In this document: in pieces, positions 17,527 to 25,966 of the stretch
Layout: each line of letters starts with the position of its first letter
How positions within the stretch are numbered: position 1 is the first letter of the stretch
Assembly (NCBI GenBank): GCA_047777415.1
Contig: JBKEEO010000003.1
Location: 42,748-106,747 of the forward strand
Length of the DNA stretch: 64,000 bases
Reading direction: 5' to 3'
From: Caproicibacter sp047777415
Lineage (GTDB): Bacteria; Bacillota; Clostridia; Oscillospirales; Acutalibacteraceae
The notes under the pieces: generated by a model
Told to the model about the DNA's origin: nothing
Database searches by the model: none
The model's input: only the letters and a program-made list of their open reading frames with translations
Program-made: the position numbers and the translations under genes

Positions 17527-17532
17527 CTAGTA

Positions 17533-19140
17533 TCAGGTCAATGTTCTAAAGTATTCCGTAGGTGTTACATGATAAAACTTCTTAAAGACTGCATTAAAAT
17601 GTTTCACATTGATAAATCCAACTTCGGCTGCAACAGTGTAAATTTTTTTATAGGGATCCGCTTTCATTTTCATAATAGCCTGTTCCATTCTAATGCGTGT
17701 TACAAATTTGGAATAGGGTTCCCCGACTTCCCTATGAAATAAATCACTAAGATAACTTGACGAAACTCCCAATTTTTCAGCAATCAGGGTTAGGCTGATC
17801 GGTTCGCTGTAATGAGCTGCGATGTAATGTTTTGCTTTGTTTACCAATTGACTGTTGTCATCGGACAATTGAAATTTTTCATCTTTATTTAATGCAAGAA
17901 TTGCTTCATAAAAAGCATCTGCTGTTTCTTTTTTATTTAACTTATGAGCATTGTTTTTTAAATGCTTAGCAAGCTCTTGAAAAGCTTTTTCTAACCGATT
18001 TTTTTTAATTTTACTTTGATGAGAAATCCAAGAAAGCACATGAAGGCCAAAGCGCAAAGGAGTCAATGGGTCTTCATTCGTTGGCAGACTTTGAAAAAAG
18101 TCTGTCAGAGCGGCATGAATTCTGGAATCATTGTGAGATATAAAATCAGAATAGACCGATGAAACAAGTTTTGCAAAGTTGCGGATTAATTTATCCTTTT
18201 TACTTCGCTCATCGGAAGAAAGTATTGGTTCGTGAGCAGAAGCAATTAGAAAACTTTGTTCTGCGTTTTGATAGGAATTTCGAATGCAAAGAATATCTTC
18301 CTCTATCGTTCCATATGCACTTAATATCGGAACACAATGATTTTGCTCCATTATTGTTTTAATTTGTATATAGAATATCTTTACCTGTTGAATCAGTGAT
18401 TCCTTTTTCTCACAGCAAAAAAGAACAGCGGTGTTCCCACCATCACAATAACACGATGCAGAGTTTGGGTTGTTTTTACAAGTTTCTTTGCAAATTTGGT
18501 TGAGGCGCATTTGACATGAACTGATCTGTTGATAACTTTTTTCCGAAGTTAGCAGTACAGCTGAATCCACACCAACAATGGCAACGCAAAAATAGGGTTG
18601 ATGTAACATCCCTATCTGCCGAGTAACCATGATGGAATAGAGTGCTTGCAGGTTAAAATCTGCTTCCTGTTGGATGGCAGAACGAAGAAATTCTGACAGA
18701 AGCTGCTCATCCGTTGCTTTCTCCGCTTTGGCAAGAATACCCTCTGAAAATAACTTTGTTTGATCGGCACGAAACCGATCGGAAATTTTTTTGAGGGTAT
18801 TGGCGACACTTTCATCGCTGAGCGGTTTAAGCAAATAGTCTGATACGCCGCATCGAATGGCGCGTTGGGCATAATCGAAATCATCAAAACCGGAAATAAT
18901 AATCACTTTAGTCTCAGGATAGATTTCACTAATATATTTTGCTAGTTCCAAACCGTCCATTTCCGGCATTCGAATATCTGTGATTACAAGTTCAAAACTT
19001 TGCCGCTGCAATAACTCGACAGCCTGAAGGCCGTCAAGTGCGATTCCGGAAACCTGCCACTCAGGCGCAATCCTTTTGATATTGTTTTTTAAATATTTTA
19101 CCATCAGCGGTTCATCGTCAACAATCATCACAGAATACAT
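17533..19140 (-). CDS. YesN-type response regulator with AraC HTH
   Basis: This 535-residue cytoplasmic regulator has a receiver domain (residues 1-~120; acidic pocket D8/D9, phosphoacceptor D55 in VITDIRMPEMDG, K in LLKPLSD). A long middle region follows, and an AraC-type double HTH occupies the last ~100 residues (ISLTLIAEKLGVSSSYLSDLF and YTVAAEVGFINVKHFNAVFKK). It starts 3 bp after the histidine kinase gene, with GGGAGAA upstream. Such pairs switch on adjacent carbohydrate ABC importers; here that is the alpha-glucan block read in the opposite direction. Confidence 0.92.
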   Translation of the reverse strand: MYSVMIVDDEPLMVKYLKNNIKRIAPEWQVSGIALDGLQAVELLQRQSFELVITDIRMPEMDGLELAKYISEIYPETKVIIISGFDDFDYAQRAIRCGVSDYLLKPLSDESVANTLKKISDRFRADQTKLFSEGILAKAEKATDEQLLSEFLRSAIQQEADFNLQALYSIMVTRQIGMLHQPYFCVAIVGVDSAVLLTSEKSYQQISSCQMRLNQICKETCKNNPNSASCYCDGGNTAVLFCCEKKESLIQQVKIFYIQIKTIMEQNHCVPILSAYGTIEEDILCIRNSYQNAEQSFLIASAHEPILSSDERSKKDKLIRNFAKLVSSVYSDFISHNDSRIHAALTDFFQSLPTNEDPLTPLRFGLHVLSWISHQSKIKKNRLEKAFQELAKHLKNNAHKLNKKETADAFYEAILALNKDEKFQLSDDNSQLVNKAKHYIAAHYSEPISLTLIAEKLGVSSSYLSDLFHREVGEPYSKFVTRIRMEQAIMKMKADPYKKIYTVAAEVGFINVKHFNAVFKKFYHVTPTEYFRTLT

Positions 19141-19143
19141 AGG

Positions 19144-20973
19144 TTAGTTCTCCCTTCCCGCCGTGTATGGCAGTCGGACAGAAACACGGGTTCCTTTGCC
19201 GATTTTTGAATTGATGGAAATCCCATAATTAATTCCAAATTTGAGTTGTAATCTGGAATTTACATTGATTAGCCCGATACTGTCGTTCAAAATATCCTCA
19301 CCCTCGTCACGGTTTTGCAATGGCGTGGAATGGAACATATCGTTTAGTTCTTTTACCTGCGATTCTTCCATTCCTCGGCCATTATCCTCAATAAAAATAA
19401 TAAAGCAATCATCTTCTACCGAGCAGTGGATTTGGATGACGGAATTGCCTCGTTTCATCTCACAGCCGTGAATAATAGCGTTTTCTACTATAGGCTGCAA
19501 CGTTAAAGCAGGGATTTCAAAGTTCGAAAAATCTTTTGGAATATTGATTTGGTACGAGAACTGATCCTTGTAACGGTTTTTTTGAAGACTCAGATAGGCA
19601 TCTACGAGTTTCAGCTCGGCATAGAGCGGAATATCCTTGTCGGTATTCATTACACCACGCAAAAAATATGAAAGATCTTCTATGTTATGTACGGCTTCAT
19701 CCTGTTCTCCGCATTTGATTAAGAGGCTGATTGTATTGAGTGTGTTATATAAAAAGTGAGGTTTAATCTGACTGCATAATGCGCTGTATTGGGCCTCTTT
19801 CTGCAGATAGCGGGACTCATATACCTTTTTAACCAGAAGAGTGTTGTTTTGCATGGTCTTTCGAAGTTGGCTTACCATTGTATTAAAGGATTCGGTTAAA
19901 AATCCGATTTCATCGTGACTTTTTACCGGAACCTGTGCCGACAAATCTCCTTCCTGTACTTGTCGCATTCGTCTTACGATTGTAAATATGGGATTTAAGA
20001 AATTGTTGGCGAACAAAACCAGAACAAAAACGGCAGCGGCGGCGCAAAGCAGTGCAGCCACAAATGCTGCATTTCGGGTTTCTAAAAAATACCGGTTTAG
20101 CTGATTATAAGAGCTAACTTTTGCAATTTTCCAATCTGTCGTGCTCAGAGTGGAAGTGTTAACTACATATTTTGCGCCATCTATCATGGGAATGCTGCTG
20201 CCATCTGTTGCCAGAACATATTGATAAATGGAATCACTAAGCTTACTGTCGGCAAAGCGGCTGTTTTGGTAAATAATATTTTTATCCTTGTCAATTATGA
20301 ATAATGCACTGTCGGATTCCAACTGGACTTTATCGCAAATGTTTTTAATGCCTGCATAATTTGCGTCAACCTTGATAACGCCCAGAACCTTGGAATTATC
20401 CTCCTTACTTCGAAGACTTTGAACAAACGAAAATATTTGCGTTTTCTTGTTCCCGAATACTTTTTCCGAATGAACGGGTAGAAAAAGGCGCTCCTGTGTG
20501 CGACGGGCTTGAAGAAACCAAGAAGACTGCGTATAACTGAGATACTCCTCCATATTATAGGGGGTTTTTATACTGGAATACACGTCACTATCCGTTAGAA
20601 TATAGACGCGGAGGATATCATCCCGGGGCAATATCATAACGGAACCAAGATAATTTTCTATGTTTCGCTGTTTCTCCAATTTTTCCATATCGCTGTGGGG
20701 CTGAAATTCAAGCTCTTCCATAATGCTGTTATTGTAATAGGGCGTCAGACTCAGCCGAAGCAGTTCTTTTAGATAGGTATCAACATTTATGCTAATCTGG
20801 TCAATTATTTGTTGGGTTTGTTCTTTTGTCTGTTCGGTGAAATAATCTGTATAACGGCGGTAACTTAATACAGAAACCAGTGTTACAGACAGCACAATCA
20901 GAAGAGATATAATAACCAACAGCTTTCGCCGGATGCTCCAGTTTCGATAGGTATGAAAAAATAGACTTTTCAT
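19144..20973 (-). CDS. YesM-type sensor histidine kinase
   Basis: The 609-residue membrane kinase has a first membrane helix at ~19-41, an extracellular dCache-like sensor to ~285, a second helix (~290-315) and a HAMP region. The His_kinase motif QIKPHFLYNTLNTIS has phosphorylated H406. A GHKL ATPase with VENAIIHG (N box) and EDNGRGM (G1) follows at the C-terminus. It phosphorylates the regulator encoded immediately downstream. ATG 20973 follows GGGAGGTG. The gene diverges from the substrate-binding protein gene across 172 bp, which should hold both promoters. Confidence 0.93.
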   Translation of the reverse strand: MKSLFFHTYRNWSIRRKLLVIISLLIVLSVTLVSVLSYRRYTDYFTEQTKEQTQQIIDQISINVDTYLKELLRLSLTPYYNNSIMEELEFQPHSDMEKLEKQRNIENYLGSVMILPRDDILRVYILTDSDVYSSIKTPYNMEEYLSYTQSSWFLQARRTQERLFLPVHSEKVFGNKKTQIFSFVQSLRSKEDNSKVLGVIKVDANYAGIKNICDKVQLESDSALFIIDKDKNIIYQNSRFADSKLSDSIYQYVLATDGSSIPMIDGAKYVVNTSTLSTTDWKIAKVSSYNQLNRYFLETRNAAFVAALLCAAAAVFVLVLFANNFLNPIFTIVRRMRQVQEGDLSAQVPVKSHDEIGFLTESFNTMVSQLRKTMQNNTLLVKKVYESRYLQKEAQYSALCSQIKPHFLYNTLNTISLLIKCGEQDEAVHNIEDLSYFLRGVMNTDKDIPLYAELKLVDAYLSLQKNRYKDQFSYQINIPKDFSNFEIPALTLQPIVENAIIHGCEMKRGNSVIQIHCSVEDDCFIIFIEDNGRGMEESQVKELNDMFHSTPLQNRDEGEDILNDSIGLINVNSRLQLKFGINYGISINSKIGKGTRVSVRLPYTAGREN

Positions 20974-21145
20974 AATCCGGCACCTCCCTTTTTTATAATT
21001 ATATCACGATTCCGTTGTTATGCAATTACACCAATTATGAATCTAAAAAACTCAAACTATTATCTAATAAAACGGGAATTTTCATTTGCGGGAAAATGTG
21101 CTAATCTAAAAACGGAGGCAGTTGATATTAAAGGAGGAATTTATT

Positions 21146-22483
21146 TTGAAAAAGTTTTTAGCCATACTGTTGAGTGCAGCGCTGCTCGCAGTATCTTTTT
21201 CCGGGTGTGCGACGTCAGTTAACACTGCCACATCCTCTCAAGCACAGTCAGATACATCTGCAGAAAAAAGTTCTCCATCTGAATCCGGGGAAAAAGTACA
21301 TCTAAAATTGTTCACGGGTAAAATTGAGACTATCGATGTTATGAATGAAATCATCAACGATTTTAACTCATCCCAAGACCGAATTACGGTGGAGCAGGAG
21401 TATCAGAAAGATGCAAGCAACATCATCAAAATTAAGTTTGCATCCGGAGAAATTCCGGACATCATGACAACGTACGAGCAGGAATATGCCGACCAAGGCA
21501 AATATCTTGATTTGTCCGATCAGTCTGAATGGTGGAACCGATTGTTCGCTTCCATGAAAGATAATTGCACCGATGTAAAAACCGGAAAACAGTACCGCAT
21601 CTGCACCAACATGACGATGGCCGGATTCTTTTACAACAAGGACATATTCAATGAATTAGGTTTGCAGCCGGCCGATACCTGGGATGAATTTGTGAAGAAT
21701 TTGGAAACCATAAAAGAAAAGAAACCGGATGTAACACCGTGGTTCATCTTTGGAAAAGAAGCGTGGCATTTGGGTCACTTGATTGAATTTATTCCGCATG
21801 GTTACATAAAGCAGACGTTAGGTACAATCGAAGCTAAAAAAGCCATGCTGAATAATGACAAGGAAAAACTGAACTTTGGTGCCGCAGACGGACCGATGGC
21901 TATATTTGCACAGAACATGCTGACACTGAAAAATAAAGGGTTAATTAACTCCGATGTACTGACTGCGACCAGTGACAACTGCGTCCAGGATTTTGTAACC
22001 GGAAAAGCGGCTATGTTTAGCAATGGAATGTGGGTGTTGTCCAGCCTAATGGATGCCGATCCTGATATTGCTACGAAAATTGGCTTTGCTCCTTACCCCG
22101 CTTATATGCCTGATTCCAAACCTGTGGTTTTGAGCGCAGAGGATTCCGGGTATTCCATTTCAGCCACAACAGAACACAAAGCAGAAGCCATTGAATTTTT
22201 GAATTTCTTGTTTAAACCGGAAAATCAGAAAAAATACAGCGAAGCCGCAGGAGCTCCCTCCGCATTCACGGATGTAACTGCAGAATGGGCACCTCAAATT
22301 CTGGTAAGCGAAGTGAATACAGCTTTGAATAATGCCGTTAATATTGGCTTTACCAATGAAAAACCTGCCGGATTTTCCGGTGATGACGCGGGTCGTATGG
22401 TACAGGATCTTCTCGGTGGGAAATACACACCGGAAACATTTGCTAAAGCTTATGAAGAAGCTTGGGACGACGGCATGAAATAA
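21146..22483 (+). CDS. ABC transporter sugar-binding lipoprotein
   Basis: The 445-residue extracellular binding protein starts at TTG 21146, eight bases after AAGGAGG (21131-21137). It has a lipoprotein signal MKKFLAILLSAALLAVS followed by the lipobox FSGC. A Ser/Thr/Glu-rich linker leads to the family-1 extracellular binding fold, with typical FNSSQDRITVEQEYQ, FYNKDIFNELGL and MWVLSSL motifs. Given the GH66 and GH13 enzymes behind it, the likely ligand is isomalto-oligosaccharide or a related alpha-1,6-glucan. No ATPase gene lies in the operon, so a shared MsmK/MalK-type ATPase elsewhere is expected. Confidence 0.9.
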   Translation: MKKFLAILLSAALLAVSFSGCATSVNTATSSQAQSDTSAEKSSPSESGEKVHLKLFTGKIETIDVMNEIINDFNSSQDRITVEQEYQKDASNIIKIKFASGEIPDIMTTYEQEYADQGKYLDLSDQSEWWNRLFASMKDNCTDVKTGKQYRICTNMTMAGFFYNKDIFNELGLQPADTWDEFVKNLETIKEKKPDVTPWFIFGKEAWHLGHLIEFIPHGYIKQTLGTIEAKKAMLNNDKEKLNFGAADGPMAIFAQNMLTLKNKGLINSDVLTATSDNCVQDFVTGKAAMFSNGMWVLSSLMDADPDIATKIGFAPYPAYMPDSKPVVLSAEDSGYSISATTEHKAEAIEFLNFLFKPENQKKYSEAAGAPSAFTDVTAEWAPQILVSEVNTALNNAVNIGFTNEKPAGFSGDDAGRMVQDLLGGKYTPETFAKAYEEAWDDGMK

Positions 22484-22498
22484 GCAACAACATTTTTA

Positions 22499-22530
22499 GA
22501 AGGGGGGCGGCTTTCAAGATACCCCCTTTT
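22499..22530 (+). terminator. GC hairpin between binding-protein and permease genes
   Basis: A run of six G (in AAGGGGGGCGG) pairs with CCCCCTTTT about 20 bases later, followed by TTTTCATT. Such leaky hairpins after the binding-protein gene raise its level over the permeases. Confidence 0.55.
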
Positions 22531-22555
22531 CATTTAGAAAGGGTTATTAACCGGT

Positions 22556-23422
22556 ATGGTAAAAATAAGAAAAATAGGATTACATACTTTTATGGCTGTT
22601 CCTGCTTTCCTCTTGTTTGCATTGTTTTTTCTTTATCCTCTGTCGCAGGGAATTTGGATGAGCTTGACGGACTGGGACGGCATCAGTAGGGCTAATTTTA
22701 TTGGGGTGCAAAATTTTATCGATTTTTTTAACGATGAAAGAGCCATTTCGGATATTAGGAATACGCTGATTTTTGCATTGGGCAGTGCACCGCTCCTAAA
22801 TATCGTGGGGCTTGCGTACGCTCTTTTAATGAACGCAAAATTCAAAGGAAAAAGTATTGCCCGTGCTATGATTTATTTGCCTGCCATTATCAGTCCGCTG
22901 ATCATGGGTTATATCTGGTACATGTTGCTACAGCCGAACCGTGGGTTTGTTTATCACGCACTGGAACTCATCGGGAAAACCTCTTGGCTCGGAAATTGGC
23001 TTGGTGATTACACTGCCTGTATGGTGGTTCTTGTTTTGGTGAATGTTTGGCAATATGCCGGAATGACCATGGTGATTTATTTAGCCGGCCTGCAGAATAT
23101 CCCGGAAGAGCTGTATGAATCGGCGAAAATCGACGGTGCAAACGGCTGGAACAGTTTCCGTTATGTCACACTTCCGATGCTGATTCCGTCCATAAGGATT
23201 AATGTGGTCACGAACATTATCGGATCTCTTGCCGTGTTTGATATTGTCATGGCGTTGACCGAAGGCGGGCCGGGCTATGCGACGGAAACGCTTAGTATTT
23301 ACATTATGCGTATGTGCTATGGGAGTAAAACAGGATACTCCACTGCCGTGGCAATTATTATGTTCTTCATCATATTAGTCCCTGTGATGATTTCCATGTA
23401 TCTGACGCGGGAAAAGGAGTGA
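22556..23422 (+). CDS. ABC sugar permease, MalF/UgpA type
   Basis: The 288-residue inner-membrane protein has six membrane helices, the first at ~11-32 (FMAVPAFLLFALFFLYPL). The permease EAA loop is visible as EELYESAKIDGANGWNSFRYVTLPML (in two parts: EELYESAKIDGANGW, NSFRYVTLPML) at ~190-215, which docks the ATPase. It follows the binding-protein gene and precedes the second permease by 6 bp, so the pair forms the heterodimeric channel. ATG 22556 has only a weak ribosome site (AAAGGGTTATTAACCGGT). Confidence 0.92.
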   Translation: MVKIRKIGLHTFMAVPAFLLFALFFLYPLSQGIWMSLTDWDGISRANFIGVQNFIDFFNDERAISDIRNTLIFALGSAPLLNIVGLAYALLMNAKFKGKSIARAMIYLPAIISPLIMGYIWYMLLQPNRGFVYHALELIGKTSWLGNWLGDYTACMVVLVLVNVWQYAGMTMVIYLAGLQNIPEELYESAKIDGANGWNSFRYVTLPMLIPSIRINVVTNIIGSLAVFDIVMALTEGGPGYATETLSIYIMRMCYGSKTGYSTAVAIIMFFIILVPVMISMYLTREKE

Positions 23423-23428
23423 TACCGC

Positions 23429-24253
23429 TTGAATTCTATCATTAAATTCTTTAAATATCTTGCAATTATCTTAATCTGCTCTTTGTGCTTAATTCCATTT
23501 TACATTTTACTTATCTTGTCTTTAAACAAACCGCAGCGGATTTTTTACCAAGGAAATCTGTTTGTTCCGGATTTTTATTTTCAAAACTATATTGCAGCAT
23601 GGCAAAAATCTCATATAGGGACAGCAATTATTAATTCCGCAGTCATAACCGCGGAATCACTTGCAATTATTCTGGTATTTGGTGCAATGGCCGCTTTTGC
23701 CATCGCACGGTTTGACAACAAATTTAATAAATTTGTTTTCTGGCTTTTCATAAGCTGCATGATGATTCCGGGAATTATTAATACAGTGCCTCTCTACACA
23801 CTCATGATTCGCATTCATGCGATTAATACTCTGTGGGGAATGAGTATGGTCTGTGCTACTATTGCCCTGCCGTCATCTGTATTTATTTTTACGGGATTTG
23901 TAAAATCTTTGCCCAGGGAGATTGAAGAGGCGGCTATTATTGACGGGTGCTCTTGGTTTAAAGTTTTTTGGAAAATCACGTTTCCGCTTCTCAAGCCCTC
24001 TGTTGCCGCCGTCGTGATCCTAAACGGGTTTGGAATATGGAACAACTATGCGCAGGCGGTGTTTTTTCTTCAAGACACAAGAAAGCATAACATACCGCAA
24101 GCGTTGTCGGTATATTTCCAGCAGTTTGCCGGGGCACAATGGAATCTAATGGCCGCTACTGCTGTAATTGCCGTAATTCCCGTAATTGTTGCCTTTTTGG
24201 CTTTTCAAAAAAGCCTTATTAAAGGATTAACCGCGGGAGCAGTGAAAGGATAA
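23429..24253 (+). CDS. ABC sugar permease, MalG type
   Basis: The 274-residue inner-membrane protein is the second channel half. It has six membrane helices and the EAA motif PREIEEAAIIDGCSWFKVFWK at ~166-186 (shown here as PREIEEAAIIDGCSW plus FKVFWK). The start is TTG 23429, 6 bp after the first permease, with AAAAGGAGTGATACCGC as ribosome site. Together with the 22556 permease it imports the bound sugar across the membrane. Confidence 0.92.
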   Translation: MNSIIKFFKYLAIILICSLCLIPFYILLILSLNKPQRIFYQGNLFVPDFYFQNYIAAWQKSHIGTAIINSAVITAESLAIILVFGAMAAFAIARFDNKFNKFVFWLFISCMMIPGIINTVPLYTLMIRIHAINTLWGMSMVCATIALPSSVFIFTGFVKSLPREIEEAAIIDGCSWFKVFWKITFPLLKPSVAAVVILNGFGIWNNYAQAVFFLQDTRKHNIPQALSVYFQQFAGAQWNLMAATAVIAVIPVIVAFLAFQKSLIKGLTAGAVKG

Positions 24254-24262
24254 AGATAGTTT

Positions 24263-25942
24263 ATGAAAATTGATTTTTACCCGCAGAAGGCGCAGTATCT
24301 GACCGGTGAACCGATACGGTTAATTGCTGAGATAACACCGCCACTGCCCAAAAACTGCACAGCGGTACTGTACATTTTTCGGTTAAACAAAACCATACTG
24401 ATTCAGAGCTTTTCAGTTGCCGAAAACATGATATTTCAGCTTGCAGGCTATTCGGAAACATTCGCCGGATTTGGGGCAGAGCTTTCTATCCTTTGTGATG
24501 GTGTTGAGGTTCACCGCGCCGCAACGGCATTTGATGTTGTGTCAAACCCTCGGGAAGCCATTCGTTACGGGTTTCTCAGCGATTTTGATACGAAGGACGC
24601 CGGGTGTGACGATGTGATGACACTTCGGAAATATCATATCAATTATGTTCAATATTATGACTGGTGTTATCGGCACGATGAGCTGGTGGGGCCGACGGAA
24701 CGATATTTTGATATGATGGGAAAGCCTGTGAATCTCAATGTGGTAAAGGAAAAAATCGCCGCATGCAAGCGCATGGGAATGAAATCATTGGGGTATGGTG
24801 CGGTATACGCGGCGTCACGGGATTTTTTCGAAAAGCACCCGGACTGGGGATTTTATACAAGCGCGGGAAAACCGCTTGTTTTCATTGACACCTTTTATTT
24901 GATGAATATTCAAAGAAACTCCCCTTGGAGAGAACATATCATCCATGAATATGAAAAGGCGGTTGCGTTAGTCGGCTTTGACGGAATCCATATGGATACA
25001 TACGGTTTCCCTAAGACTGCTTTCTCGCACCTGAAACAGATGAAAAAACAGGTAAAACTGGAACAGGAATATCCAAGTCTTATAAAGGAAACTCATAGAG
25101 CACTGAATGCGATTCATCCAGACAGCAATCTGATTTTTAACAATGTTGGGAACTGGCCGGTCGAAGGAGTGGCCCAAGCGCCGCAGGACGCTGTTTATAT
25201 TGAAGTATGGGACCCAAACGACCGATATTGTCATATCAGGCAGATTATTTTGAATGCTAAACGGGCATGTAAAAACAGAAAGCCTGTCATTTTGGCAGCA
25301 TATCTCGCACCGTTTCGTACGGATTCCCCACAGCGTGCAGAAAACGCTGCGCTTTTACTTACTGCCGCAATTGTATCAAACGGAGCCACACATCTTTTAT
25401 TGGGCGAAAAAAATGCTGTCTTGACACAAGGGTACTATGTTGACCATTCCTTTTTGTCCGAACAACAGGCGGATAGGATGCGTCAATATTATGATTTTAC
25501 CGTTCGATATCAAGAATTGTTTTATGATAAAACCATGAAAGATGTCAGCACAACGCATATCGGCTGGGATAATACGGAATACAAATGCATTGACAGAAAA
25601 TGGAGTCCCGATGGAAAACCGGACACTCTTTGGCTTACGATTCGAGAAAACGACAGAAAAAAGATGATTAGTATCATTAACTTGTTTGGGTGTGAAAACG
25701 ACGAGTGGAATCAAGGGAAAAATTCGCCCATACCTCAAACGAACATACATTTTCAGGTGCAACTCGACAGAAAAATTGAAGGAATCTATTTTGCATCTCC
25801 AGACAGCGAAAACGGTCGGTCTGTACCGTTGGATTATCACTTGGAGCAAACGCAGCGGGGAATGGCTGCGTCTTTTATAGTTCCTAAGGTGAACTGCTGG
25901 GGCATTGTTTACATCTTGATGAAAACTGACTTTTTTGACTAA
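24263..25942 (+). CDS. Glycoside hydrolase family 66, dextranase/cycloisomaltooligosaccharide-type, cytoplasmic
   Basis: The 559-residue enzyme has an N-terminal beta domain (~1-90), a TIM barrel (~95-440) and a C-terminal beta domain. The GH66 nucleophile motif GFDGIHMDTYGFPK holds D245, and the acid/base candidate is E314 in VYIEVWDPND, as in known dextranases. The family acts on alpha-1,6-glucans. There is no signal peptide (MKIDFYPQKAQY), while most characterised GH66 enzymes are secreted, so this one should act on imported oligosaccharides or cyclic isomaltooligosaccharides. It lies 9 bp behind the permease and 24 bp before the GH13 gene. Confidence 0.88.
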   Translation: MKIDFYPQKAQYLTGEPIRLIAEITPPLPKNCTAVLYIFRLNKTILIQSFSVAENMIFQLAGYSETFAGFGAELSILCDGVEVHRAATAFDVVSNPREAIRYGFLSDFDTKDAGCDDVMTLRKYHINYVQYYDWCYRHDELVGPTERYFDMMGKPVNLNVVKEKIAACKRMGMKSLGYGAVYAASRDFFEKHPDWGFYTSAGKPLVFIDTFYLMNIQRNSPWREHIIHEYEKAVALVGFDGIHMDTYGFPKTAFSHLKQMKKQVKLEQEYPSLIKETHRALNAIHPDSNLIFNNVGNWPVEGVAQAPQDAVYIEVWDPNDRYCHIRQIILNAKRACKNRKPVILAAYLAPFRTDSPQRAENAALLLTAAIVSNGATHLLLGEKNAVLTQGYYVDHSFLSEQQADRMRQYYDFTVRYQELFYDKTMKDVSTTHIGWDNTEYKCIDRKWSPDGKPDTLWLTIRENDRKKMISIINLFGCENDEWNQGKNSPIPQTNIHFQVQLDRKIEGIYFASPDSENGRSVPLDYHLEQTQRGMAASFIVPKVNCWGIVYILMKTDFFD

Positions 25943-25966
25943 TTACACTTAGGACGGTGGTATTTC

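Noticed and set aside
24263..25942. Secreted dextranase
   Set aside because: No signal peptide or lipobox is present at the start and no upstream in-frame extension supplies one.
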